Below are positions 1 through 7,501 of a stretch of 64,000 nt of DNA, piece by piece. The stretch covers positions 103,137 through 167,136 of the forward strand of contig CADARP010000003.1 of assembly GCA_902790325.1 (NCBI GenBank), read 5' to 3'. The stretch is from Oscillospiraceae bacterium. GTDB taxonomy: Bacteria; Bacillota; Clostridia; Oscillospirales; Acutalibacteraceae. The translations under genes and the position numbers were made by a program. Each line of letters begins with the position of its first letter. Positions within the stretch are counted from its first letter, which is position 1. A model generated the notes under the pieces. It did no database searches. It worked only from the letters and a program-made list of their open reading frames with translations, and was not told the origin of the DNA.

Positions 1-1
1 G

Positions 2-403
2 CCGAGTTTCAACGAAGGCACGATCATGATCGCTGCCGAGCGCAGTGTGACGACTGCCTACACGGTGATCCAGCACGGCATCCTTGTCACCAAGGATATG
101 CAGATCGGCAGCTCCGACAGTCTGTTCGTCATTCCGCAGAGTCAGAGCGACGACAACCCGATCTATAAATACACTTCCACCAATACGCAGCGCGCGGGCA
201 GCTACCGCGTGAACCTGTACGGCTGGTATTCGGAAAGCATCGGCAGCCACGAAGAGTTCCCGCGCATTTTTGCGCGTCCCTATATCATCGTCCGTGACGG
301 CAGCGGCGTTACGCAGACCATCTACGGCGCGCGCTACTGTGTCGATCACGTTCTCGAAACCGGTACGGGCGGCGGCGATAACTACGACGACCCGTTCGGA
401 TAA
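2..403 (+). CDS. C-terminal part of a large exported protein (5' end outside window)
   Basis: The reading frame is open from the left edge and stops at 403, so only the last 133 residues are present. They are rich in Ser, Thr, Tyr and Gly with a beta-strand-like pattern and end in an acidic Gly/Asp-rich tail (GGGDNYDDPFG). There is no recognisable catalytic motif and no C-terminal membrane segment or LPxTG signal. The composition resembles the tail of a secreted adhesin or structural protein like the InlB-type protein at the right edge. That is inference; the family cannot be named from this fragment. A hairpin follows at 421-447, then two short genes. Confidence 0.6.
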   Translation, partial: PSFNEGTIMIAAERSVTTAYTVIQHGILVTKDMQIGSSDSLFVIPQSQSDDNPIYKYTSTNTQRAGSYRVNLYGWYSESIGSHEEFPRIFARPYIIVRDGSGVTQTIYGARYCVDHVLETGTGGGDNYDDPFG

Positions 404-420
404 TCATTTTGCTTATATTT

Positions 421-463
421 GACAAAATATTTACGTAGTATTTTGTCAGACATAAAATCTGAC
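421..463 (+). other. Two overlapping, mutually exclusive inverted repeats before the small genes
   Basis: A perfect 9 bp inverted repeat GACAAAATA/TATTTTGTC (421-429 and 439-447) overlaps a second 6 bp repeat GTCAGA/TCTGAC (445-450 and 458-463). They share bases 445-447, so only one hairpin can form at a time. The second lies just before the AAAGGAG ribosome binding site at 465-471. There is no T-run, so the first is not a standard terminator. It may be an operator, an RNA switch or an RNA-stabilising hairpin. Confidence 0.45.
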
Positions 464-481
464 GAAAGGAGAATGATGACT

Positions 482-652
482 ATGCGCAAGTATCTCAAGC
501 CGGCTCTGGAGATCGAAGCGTTTGATGTGGAGGACATCATCACCGCATCTTCCGTTACTGGTAGTATTATCGATGGCCCTGTGATTACTCCCGGCCAGTC
601 GGCAGCTCCCACCGGCGCTGCGGCTCCCATTGACGGCATCGAACTCAACTGA
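482..652 (+). CDS. Short protein (56 aa) with conserved AFDVEDIITAS motif
   Basis: The start at 482 gives MRKYLKPALEIEAFDVEDII..., with AAAGGAG at 465-471 ten bases upstream; ATG 476 in the same frame is an alternative (58 aa). The N-terminal half, with (K/R)xYxxPxLxIEAFDVED(I/V)ITAS, is almost the same as in the next gene. The C-terminal half is low-complexity, rich in Ala, Pro, Gly and Ile. There is no Cys, no signal peptide and no membrane segment. Short proteins with this kind of start are common in Clostridia but I know of no assigned function. The charged leader-like front and small-residue tail recall peptide precursors, but no modifying enzyme lies nearby. Confidence 0.65.
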   Translation: MRKYLKPALEIEAFDVEDIITASSVTGSIIDGPVITPGQSAAPTGAAAPIDGIELN

Positions 653-664
653 TTTCGCGCATCC

Positions 665-690
665 GCAGGCGGGGCTTTTGCTCCGCCTGC
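665..690 (+). other. Intercistronic hairpin between the two short genes
   Basis: An 11 bp GC-rich stem GCAGGCGGGGC/GCTCCGCCTGC with a TTTT loop (665-675 and 680-690, one G-T wobble) lies between the two small genes. It is followed by AAATTCCC, not by T residues, so it is more likely an RNA-processing or stabilising element than an intrinsic terminator. Confidence 0.5.
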
Positions 691-722
691 AAATTCCCGA
701 TCTATTGAAAGAGGATGATCCC

Positions 723-1016
723 TTGCGTCCGTACACAAGACCCGAACTGTATATCGAGGCGTTTGACGTCGAAGACGTCATCACCGCCTCCGGTTTGGCG
801 TCCCCGGACATCGGGAACAACGGCGAAGGAAACCAGAACAACGGCGCTGCGTCGCCGATGGCCGAAGAAATGACGGAAACCGTCGAAAAGACCACGCTGT
901 TTCCCGAAAGCACCGTTGCAAACCCGTCCGGCGCATTCCAGCAGGAGATCACGGGCGGCAACATTGTACAGGAAGGACTCAACAATCTCTACGAGAACTT
1001 CCTCAACCGGTTTTGA
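723..1016 (+). CDS. Short protein (97 aa), paralogue of the preceding gene
   Basis: The chosen start is TTG 723, because AAAGAGG (708-714) lies 8 bases upstream and the protein then begins MRPYTRPELYIEAFDVEDVI, aligning end to end with the start of the 56-residue neighbour. The remaining 75 residues are polar, rich in Asn, Gly, Glu and Thr, and end in an amphipathic segment NNLYENFLNRF. No Cys, signal peptide or membrane helix is seen. An in-frame ATG at 630 would have no ribosome binding site and overlaps the previous gene. The two are probably co-transcribed paralogues; function unknown. Confidence 0.6.
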   Translation: MRPYTRPELYIEAFDVEDVITASGLASPDIGNNGEGNQNNGAASPMAEEMTETVEKTTLFPESTVANPSGAFQQEITGGNIVQEGLNNLYENFLNRF

Positions 1017-1041
1017 TCCTCTTTTATCCATATACACATTG

Positions 1042-1081
1042 AGCCGAACAAATAGCACTCTATTTGTCCGGCTTGTTTTTT
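1042..1081 (+). terminator. Intrinsic terminator between the small genes and polA
   Basis: Arms AGCCG-A-ACAAATAG (1042-1055) and CTATTTGT-C-CGGCT (1060-1073) pair with one internal A/C mismatch and are followed by TGTTTTTT. Confidence 0.85.
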
Positions 1082-1094
1082 CGGAGGGCTCACC

Positions 1095-3680
1095 TTGAAA
1101 CTTCTTGTTCTCGACGGCAACAGTATTCTGAACCGCGCATTCTACGGCATCAAGCTGCTGACCACGAAAGACGGCCGGTTCACCAACGGCATCTACGGCT
1201 TTTTAAGCATTCTCATCCGCCTGCGCGACGAGTGCCGGCCGGACGGGATCGTCGCGGCGTTCGATCTGCGTGCCCCGACGTTCCGGCACAAGCTCTACGA
1301 CGGGTACAAGGCGGGGCGCAAACCCATGCCGCCGGAGCTCGCGCAGCAGATGCCCGTGCTCAAGCAGCTTCTGACGGCGCTCGGTTTTGCCGTCGTGGAG
1401 CAGGAGGGCTACGAGGCGGACGACATTCTCGGTACGTTCGCGCGCCTGTGCGAGCAGGACACCGACTGGCAGTGCTTCATCGCTACGGGCGACCGGGACT
1501 CGCTGCAGCTCGTCAGCCCCGAGACGACCGTGCTGCTTGCCACGACCAAAATGGGCAGACCGCAGACAACGCGCTGCACGCCCGAAAAGGTCATGGAGGA
1601 CTACGGCGTGACGCCCGCGCAGTTGATCGACGTCAAGGCGCTCATGGGCGACAGCTCCGACAATATCCCCGGCGTTGCGGGTATCGGGCAAAAAACGGCC
1701 GGCGAGCTGGTCGCGCGGTTCGGCGACCTGGATTCGATCTACCGCGACCTGGATACGCTCGACGTCAAAAACGGCGTGCGCGAAAAGCTGCGTGCCGGCA
1801 AAGACAGCGCCTATCTCAGCCGCACGCTCGGCACGATCTGCCGCGAGGCACCGATCGGGAACGATCTGCGGTCGTATTTGTATAAAACGCCGGACGTGCG
1901 CGCCGTGACGCAGATGCTCGCGGAGCTGGAGATGTTCTCCATGATCGAGCGTCTGCAGCTCCCGGCTGCCGCCGTGCCGCAAACCGAGGAACAGTGCGCG
2001 CGCACGGCAGAGATCGAAGATGCGTTTGACTATGATGCGGTGCTGACCGCGCTGCGGGAGGCGGGACACGCTTATTTTGACTGCGCTTACGACGCGGGTT
2101 ATATCGAGCGCATGCTCCTTTGGACACAGGACAAGGTGCTGGCGCTGACGTGCGCGAATATGCAGTTTCCGGCATTCATGCAGTCGCTTCTGGAGGACGC
2201 GTCGATCCGCAAGCATGTCACGGACAGCAAACCGCTGTATGCCTACGCGCGGCGTAACGGCATTTCGCCCGCGGGGATCGACGACGATCTGCTGCTGACG
2301 GGCTATGTGCTCAACCCTTCCGCCAACGAATACGGCGCAGCGCGGCTTGCGCGGGAATACGCCGTTGCGCTGCCCGAATGCAGGGATGAAACCGCTGCCG
2401 CTGCCGCCGTACTGCCGGAGCTGTTTGAAAAGCTCTGCGCCGACGTGCGCAAAAACGGACAGGAGAAACTCCTGCGCGAGATCGAGCTGCCGCTGGCGGC
2501 TGTTCTGGCGGACATGGAGATCAGCGGTTTCGAGGTCGATACGGACGGGATCGGGCGTTTCGGCGCGCTGCTGGACGAGCGTATCCGCGCGGTCACGGCG
2601 TCCATCTTTGCGCAGACGGGTTTTGAATTCAATCTCAATTCGCCCAAGCAGCTCGGCGAAGCGCTGTTTGAAAAGCTTGCGCTGCCCGCGCCGAAAAGGA
2701 CAAAGAGCGGGTATTCCACCAACGCCGAAACACTGCAGGCGCTTGCGGCGGATTACCCGGTCGTGGCAGAGATCCTCGAGTACCGCACGCTTGCAAAACT
2801 CAAATCGACTTACTGCGACGGTCTTTTGAAGGCGATCTCGCCGGACGGCCGCATTCACTCCACCCTCAACCAGACCGAGACGCGTACGGGACGCATCTCT
2901 TCGACGGAGCCGAATCTGCAGAACATTCCCGTCCGTTCCGAACTCGGCAGGGAAATGCGCCGCTTTTTCCGCGCTGCGGACGGCTTTGTGCTGGTGGACG
3001 CGGACTATTCCCAGATCGAGCTGCGCGTGCTTGCGGCGCTGGCGCGGGACGAGGCGATGCTGGACGCGTTCAACAACGGCGTGGATATCCATACCGTGAC
3101 CGCGTCGCAGGTATTCAACATGCCGCAGGAGATGGTCACGCCGCTGATGCGCAGCCGTGCCAAAGCGGTCAACTTCGGCATCGTGTACGGGATCGGCGCG
3201 TTCTCGCTGGCCAAGGACATCGGCGTGCCGCGGTACGAGGCGGACAGCTATATCAAGGGCTATCTGCACCACTATTCCGGCGTGGCGCGGTATCTCGAGG
3301 AGATCGTGCAGCGCGCGAAAGATAAAGGCTATGCCGAGACGGTGTTCGGCCGCCGGAGATACCTGCCGGAACTGACGTCCTCCAACCACAACCTGCGTGC
3401 GTTCGGTGAACGCGTGGCGAAGAATATGCCGATTCAGGGCACGGCGGCGGACATCATCAAAATTGCGATGGTGCGCGTGCATGCGCGCATGAAGCGCGAG
3501 AAGCTGGCGGCGAGACTGATTATGCAGGTGCACGACGAACTGATCGTCGAAGCGCCCGAAGCCGAAGCCGACGTCGTGTCGAAGCTGCTGGCACAGGAGA
3601 TGGAGCAGGCGGCGGATCTGGGGGTGCGCCTTTTAGCGGACGTGCATATCGGCAAGACGTGGTTCGACGCGAAGGGATAA
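1095..3680 (+). CDS. polA: DNA polymerase I
   Basis: 861 residues, a normal length for bacterial Pol I. The N-terminal 290 residues form the 5'-3' flap exonuclease (VLDGNSILNRAFYG, the YEADDILGT acidic cluster, TGDRDSLQLV). The C-terminal half carries the polymerase motifs: A (DADYSQIELR, about residues 635-645), B (RSRAKAVNFGIVYG, about 686-700) and C (MQVHDELIVEA, about 810-820). The middle domain keeps the 3'-5' exonuclease fold region, but at the position of the first exonuclease motif it reads YFDCAYD instead of DxE, so proofreading is probably absent, as in Bacillus-type Pol I. The start is TTG 1095 with GGAGG at 1083-1087. dusB follows after one base, so the two are translationally close. 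Role: Okazaki fragment processing and repair synthesis in the cytoplasm. Confidence 0.98.
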   Translation: MKLLVLDGNSILNRAFYGIKLLTTKDGRFTNGIYGFLSILIRLRDECRPDGIVAAFDLRAPTFRHKLYDGYKAGRKPMPPELAQQMPVLKQLLTALGFAVVEQEGYEADDILGTFARLCEQDTDWQCFIATGDRDSLQLVSPETTVLLATTKMGRPQTTRCTPEKVMEDYGVTPAQLIDVKALMGDSSDNIPGVAGIGQKTAGELVARFGDLDSIYRDLDTLDVKNGVREKLRAGKDSAYLSRTLGTICREAPIGNDLRSYLYKTPDVRAVTQMLAELEMFSMIERLQLPAAAVPQTEEQCARTAEIEDAFDYDAVLTALREAGHAYFDCAYDAGYIERMLLWTQDKVLALTCANMQFPAFMQSLLEDASIRKHVTDSKPLYAYARRNGISPAGIDDDLLLTGYVLNPSANEYGAARLAREYAVALPECRDETAAAAAVLPELFEKLCADVRKNGQEKLLREIELPLAAVLADMEISGFEVDTDGIGRFGALLDERIRAVTASIFAQTGFEFNLNSPKQLGEALFEKLALPAPKRTKSGYSTNAETLQALAADYPVVAEILEYRTLAKLKSTYCDGLLKAISPDGRIHSTLNQTETRTGRISSTEPNLQNIPVRSELGREMRRFFRAADGFVLVDADYSQIELRVLAALARDEAMLDAFNNGVDIHTVTASQVFNMPQEMVTPLMRSRAKAVNFGIVYGIGAFSLAKDIGVPRYEADSYIKGYLHHYSGVARYLEEIVQRAKDKGYAETVFGRRRYLPELTSSNHNLRAFGERVAKNMPIQGTAADIIKIAMVRVHARMKREKLAARLIMQVHDELIVEAPEAEADVVSKLLAQEMEQAADLGVRLLADVHIGKTWFDAKG

Positions 3681-3681
3681 T

Positions 3682-4665
3682 ATGAAAATCGGAGATTTGG
3701 AAATACACGGCCATGCCGCGCTCGCACCGATGGCAGGCGTGGCGGACCGCGCGCTGCGGGAACTGTGCGTTTCGTACGGCGCGGCGTATGTGATCGGGGA
3801 GATGGCGTCCTCAAAGGGGATCAGCATGCATGACCGCAAGTCGGCGGCGCTGCTGTCCATCTCGCAGGCGGAGCGTCCGGCAGGCGTACAGCTTTTCGGC
3901 GACGACCCGCTGACGATGGCGAAAGCGGCGGAAATGGCGATGGCCTACGCGCCGGACTTTCTGGATATCAATATGGGCTGTCCCGCGCCGAAGGTCGCAG
4001 GCAACGGCGGCGGCAGCGCGCTGATGAAAAAACCGCAGCTCGCGGCCGAGATCGTGCGCGCATGCGTACGCGCCGTTCCCGTGCCGGTTACGGTCAAAAT
4101 GCGCATCGGCTGGGATGATACTGCCCTCAACGCGCCGGAACTTGCAAAGATGTGCGCCGACGCGGGCGCCGCCGCGATCACGGTGCACGGCCGCACACGC
4201 GTGCAGATGTATGCGCCGCCTGTGCGCCTGGACGAGATACGCAAAGTCAAGCAGGCGGTCGACATTCCGGTGATCGGCAACGGTGACGTGACGGACGGCG
4301 AGAGCGCAAAGCGCATGCTTGACGAGACGGGCTGCGATTTCCTGATGGTCGGGCGCGGTGCGCTCGGACGGCCGTGGGTGTTCTCCCGGATCGCCGCTTA
4401 CCTTGAACGCGGCGAGGTGCTGCCGGAGCCGCCGCTCGACGAACGTATGCGCGTCATGCTGGCGCATATCCGCACGCTCTGCGCCTACAAGGGCGACTAC
4501 ATCGGCATGCGCGAGGCGCGCAAGCACGCGGCATGGTATATCCGCGGCATCCGCGGCGCGGCGTCCTTCCGCAACCGCGTCGGCGCGCTGTCCTCCGTTG
4601 CGGAGCTGGAAGCGCTCGCATCAGACGTTCTGCGCATGGCGGAAAACCGGACGAATGATTATTAA
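3682..4665 (+). CDS. dusB: tRNA-dihydrouridine synthase
   Basis: 327 residues with the FMN-binding TIM barrel of the Dus family. It starts with LAPMAGVADRALREL, has the catalytic Cys100 in NMGCPAPKVAGNGGG, the substrate-proximal HGRTR, and VIGNGDV and MVGRGALGRPW near the phosphate of FMN. Known role: NADPH-dependent reduction of uridine to dihydrouridine in the tRNA D-loop. It starts one base after the polA stop with an AAGGGA site inside the polA end, so it is in an operon with polA and probably with the membrane protein downstream (12 bp gap). Confidence 0.96.
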   Translation: MKIGDLEIHGHAALAPMAGVADRALRELCVSYGAAYVIGEMASSKGISMHDRKSAALLSISQAERPAGVQLFGDDPLTMAKAAEMAMAYAPDFLDINMGCPAPKVAGNGGGSALMKKPQLAAEIVRACVRAVPVPVTVKMRIGWDDTALNAPELAKMCADAGAAAITVHGRTRVQMYAPPVRLDEIRKVKQAVDIPVIGNGDVTDGESAKRMLDETGCDFLMVGRGALGRPWVFSRIAAYLERGEVLPEPPLDERMRVMLAHIRTLCAYKGDYIGMREARKHAAWYIRGIRGAASFRNRVGALSSVAELEALASDVLRMAENRTNDY

Positions 4666-4677
4666 AGAGGAGAGAGT

Positions 4678-6063
4678 ATGATGAAAAACAAGCTGCGCAC
4701 AGTCGCCGGAAATCATTACGGCCATTTCTGCCTGGGTCTGCTGTTTTGCTTTTTTCTGGTCTATTTTCAGTTCCTGTACCTTGGGTTCGTAGACGACCTG
4801 GTATACAGCACCGCTGCGCAGGCGTCTTTTTCGGATTTCCTGCATTTCATGCGGTATCACTACAATTACGCCAACGGACGCACGTGGGTCCACGTGCTTC
4901 TGATCGCGTTTCTGCGTTTCGGCGTCTATCCGTGGCGCGTGTTTATGCCCGTGTGCTTTGCGGCGTCTGTTTACCTGATCGCCCGGCTTGTCAGCCCCTC
5001 GGCGCAGTCGCTGCAGAAAACGCTCGTGTGGACGTGCGCGGCGTTTTTGTGCGTCAATATCGGTCTGTACAAGGACACGCTGTTCTGGATGACCGGCAGT
5101 TTCAACTACATCCTGCCCGTACCGTTCATCTGCCTGCTGCTTCTGTCTTTGCGCAGCGGCAGGCATTTGTGGTGCACGCCGATCCTGGGGCTTCTGTGCG
5201 GCGCTTCGACGGAGCAGTATGGGATGATCACGTTCGGCTGTCTGCTGCTTTGGCTGGGGTACCGCGAATTCCGTCTGAAGGAGCACGCGCACCGCGTCTG
5301 GTTTATCGTGTCCGTTCTGACGACGCTCGCGGGAGTGCTGACGCTGGTTCTGTCGCCGTCCGTACGCGCCAGAACGTACGCCCGAACCGGAACGCTTGCG
5401 GGACGGATCAGCTATTTGTTCTTTAATTTCTGGTTTCACTCCGGAATGATGGGTGTGTTTCTGGCGCTGCTCGCGGCGGCGGCCTGCCTGTATCTGTATT
5501 CCGCCGCGTCCAAGCGCCTTTGGAAAGCCGCCGCGCTGCTGACGGCGGCAGGCATTGCGGCGCTGGAAGCCGTCAGTTTTCTGCCGCTCGGCACGATCAG
5601 CGCACTGAGCGTATACGGCTTTGCCGCGGCTTTTCTGTTCGCGGTCTTTTTTGCGGCCGCTGCCGCGTTCCGCGCCGGAAACGGCATACCGCTGCTCGCG
5701 CTGCTGCTCGGCGGCGGCGCGCAGGTGATGATGCTCGTGACAGATCGTATGGCCGAACGCACGACGATGGCGTCCGTGTTCTGCTTCGCTGTTTTTGCGG
5801 TGTCGCTGCTGGCACATGCGGACTTCTCCAAAAAACTGCTGCGGATCGCGGCCGTGCTGTGCGTGTGCCTGTTTGCGGCATACAGCGCAGCGGGATATGT
5901 ATCCTATGCCGCCGCGCAGAGAGCGGCGTTCGCCGCGGGAGAATGCGTGGCCAAACACGACATCCCGCACCAAAGCCGGGAGGATATCGACAAGCTGATC
6001 GAGATGTGCGAGGAAGTGCGGCTCGAACAGGTCGAGGCGCATCTGCAGGCGGCGAAACCGTAA
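4678..6063 (+). CDS. Polytopic membrane protein, DUF6056-like (probable GT-C fold)
   Basis: 461 residues with about ten hydrophobic helices. After the first helix there is an acidic pair in the first extracytoplasmic loop (GFVDDLVYS), followed by HYNYANGRTWVHVL, FWMTGSFNYILP and CGASTEQYG. This spaced set (DD, NGR, W-x-x-G-x-x-N-Y, E) matches my recollection of the DUF6056 family of predicted lipid-linked-sugar glycosyltransferases. The fold and activity are inferred, not shown. It has a GAGGAGAGAG site in front of a double ATG and lies 12 bp after dusB. A likely role is glycosylation of a cell-surface polymer. Confidence 0.75.
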   Translation: MMKNKLRTVAGNHYGHFCLGLLFCFFLVYFQFLYLGFVDDLVYSTAAQASFSDFLHFMRYHYNYANGRTWVHVLLIAFLRFGVYPWRVFMPVCFAASVYLIARLVSPSAQSLQKTLVWTCAAFLCVNIGLYKDTLFWMTGSFNYILPVPFICLLLLSLRSGRHLWCTPILGLLCGASTEQYGMITFGCLLLWLGYREFRLKEHAHRVWFIVSVLTTLAGVLTLVLSPSVRARTYARTGTLAGRISYLFFNFWFHSGMMGVFLALLAAAACLYLYSAASKRLWKAAALLTAAGIAALEAVSFLPLGTISALSVYGFAAAFLFAVFFAAAAAFRAGNGIPLLALLLGGGAQVMMLVTDRMAERTTMASVFCFAVFAVSLLAHADFSKKLLRIAAVLCVCLFAAYSAAGYVSYAAAQRAAFAAGECVAKHDIPHQSREDIDKLIEMCEEVRLEQVEAHLQAAKP

Positions 6064-6084
6064 AAATGCACGATTGCAACCGCC

Positions 6085-6123
6085 GGTTGCGCAATTTCCA
6101 AGCGGGTTTTCTTGTGCGCAACC
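6085..6123 (+). promoter_or_regulatory. Inverted repeat over the -35 region of the XRE regulator gene (likely operator)
   Basis: A perfect 9 bp inverted repeat GGTTGCGCA (6085-6093) and TGCGCAACC (6115-6123) brackets and covers the -35 box. A further half-site GCAACC at 6076-6081 pairs with GGTTGC at 6085-6090. This dense set of GGTTGC half-sites in front of a gene for a DNA-binding protein suggests autoregulation. Confidence 0.55.
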
Positions 6124-6140
6124 GCGTGAAGTGGTAAACT
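6112..6140 (+). promoter_or_regulatory. Predicted sigma-A promoter for the XRE regulator
   Basis: TTGTGC (6112-6117), 17 bp spacer, TAAACT (6135-6140). It lies about 35 bp before the start codon and overlaps the inverted repeat. Confidence 0.5.
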
Positions 6141-6175
6141 GACGGCGAAATCAGCAAGCGAAAGGAGCTGACAAT

Positions 6176-7183
6176 ATGATACTTGCAGATAAAATCGTGG
6201 ATCTCCGCAAAAAGAACGGATGGTCCCAGGAAGAGCTCGCGGAAAAGCTTGAGGTCAGCCGTCAGTCCGTCTCCAAATGGGAAGGCGCGCAGTCCGTGCC
6301 GGATCTCAACCGTGTGCTGCAGCTTTCCGAACTGTTCGGCGTTTCCACAGATTATTTGTTAAAAGACGAACTGCCGGACGAAACGGCAGAGAATCCGCCT
6401 CTGCGCGAGGACACGGGCAAACCGCTGCGCCGCGTTTCGATGCAGCAGGCGCAGTCTTTCTTGCGGCTTCGTCAAAAGAACGCACAGCGCATCTCGATCG
6501 GCGTGACGCTGTGCATTCTCTCGCCGATCGCACTGATCCTTCTGGCTGCCGCACAGGAAGCGGGACGCATCCGTCTGTCCGAGCAGCAGGCGGTGGGACT
6601 GGGTCTGCTGCCGCTGTTCCTGCTCGTCGGCGCCGCAGTCGCGCTGTTCGTGGTTTCGGGACTGTCCGGGAAACCGTTCGAGTTTCTCGGCGAAGAATGT
6701 TTTGAGACCGAGTACGGCGTGAGCGGCCTTGTGCGCGAGCAGCGCGAGCAGAATCACGGCGCGTACGTTGTGCAGCTCGTCGCGGGTATCACGCTCTGCG
6801 TGCTGTCCTGCGTGCCGATCTTTGCCGCCATGTTCCTCGGCGCGGACGAATCCGGCGCCGCGTCCGATTTCCGTTATGTCGTCGCGGTTGCGGCGCTGCT
6901 GTGTATGGTCGCGGTCGGCGTCCTCCTGATCGTGCGCGCGTCGATCGTGCGCGGCGGGTACGCCGTGCTGCTGGAGGAAGGGGAATACTCGCGCGAATCG
7001 AAGCAGGCGCTTGAACGTCTCAAGCCTGTTTCCGCGATCTATTGGGGATTGATGACGGCAGGGTATCTCGGTTACAGCTTCTTTACGATGGACTGGCAGA
7101 GAAGCTGGATCATCTGGCCTGTCGCGGGCGTGCTGTACGGCGTCGTGTACGCCGTCGCTTCGACCGTGCAGAAGAAACAATGA
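6176..7183 (+). CDS. XRE-family transcriptional regulator with C-terminal membrane domain
   Basis: 335 residues. Residues 1-65 form a Cro/C1-type helix-turn-helix (LRKKNGWSQEELAEKLEVSR, then SVSKWEGAQSVPDLNRVLQL and the typical ending LFGVSTDYLLKDE). After a short charged linker there are about six hydrophobic helices from residue 100 to the end. This HTH-plus-membrane layout is frequent in Firmicutes and is thought to sense envelope or membrane signals; the ligand is unknown. AAAGGAG precedes the ATG. The gene is monocistronic between its own promoter and that of thrS, and the inverted repeat over its promoter suggests autoregulation. Confidence 0.9.
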   Translation: MILADKIVDLRKKNGWSQEELAEKLEVSRQSVSKWEGAQSVPDLNRVLQLSELFGVSTDYLLKDELPDETAENPPLREDTGKPLRRVSMQQAQSFLRLRQKNAQRISIGVTLCILSPIALILLAAAQEAGRIRLSEQQAVGLGLLPLFLLVGAAVALFVVSGLSGKPFEFLGEECFETEYGVSGLVREQREQNHGAYVVQLVAGITLCVLSCVPIFAAMFLGADESGAASDFRYVVAVAALLCMVAVGVLLIVRASIVRGGYAVLLEEGEYSRESKQALERLKPVSAIYWGLMTAGYLGYSFFTMDWQRSWIIWPVAGVLYGVVYAVASTVQKKQ

Positions 7184-7192
7184 AACAGACTC

Positions 7193-7221
7193 TTGACTTT
7201 TGTTTCCGAAAGTGTTATCCT
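7193..7221 (+). promoter_or_regulatory. Sigma-A promoter of the thrS T-box transcript
   Basis: TTGACT (7193-7198), 17 bp spacer, TATCCT (7216-7221). Transcription should start near 7228, giving a leader of about 270 nt, typical of T-box genes. Confidence 0.8.
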
Positions 7222-7227
7222 ACATTC

Positions 7228-7475
7228 AATCGAATAGCAAAACGTTGATGCAGAAGTTGTTCTTCGGAATGCTTTGCCAGAGAGCCGCGCCTCGTGCTGC
7301 AAGCGCGGTCAGAGCAGGAGGAACATGACCGCTGCGGAGTGCGCGCAGGAAATGGCGCGACGTTTGTCCGCGTGAAGGACTTCAGAGCGGCAGGGCGCGC
7401 CCTGCAATCCGGGTGGAACCGTGGAGCGATTATGCTTCATCCCAGAGCATGGGATGGAGCTTTATTTTTTTGTAT
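7228..7475 (+). ncRNA. T-box riboswitch (leader of thrS)
   Basis: The conserved T-box core is present as GGGTGGAACCGTGG (7411-7424). It is followed by a terminator hairpin GCTTCATCCC/GGGATGGAGC (7434-7443 and 7451-7460) and a T-rich run (7461-7471). In the known mechanism, uncharged tRNA-Thr binds the specifier and the T-box bulge, stabilises the antiterminator and lets thrS be read. ACC at 7328-7330 (a Thr codon) inside GAACATGACCG is a possible specifier, but I could not fold stem I securely. Confidence 0.88.
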
Positions 7476-7501
7476 TTCATTACTTAAAGGAGACGATAGA
7501 G

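Noticed and set aside
430..458. Promoter TTTACG-17-TAAAAT for the short genes
   Set aside because: Transcription would start at the ribosome binding site itself; the boxes overlap the hairpins and are probably chance.
482..1016. RiPP gene cluster
   Set aside because: The short proteins lack Cys and a clear core, and no radical SAM, cyclodehydratase, lanthipeptide or protease gene is near.
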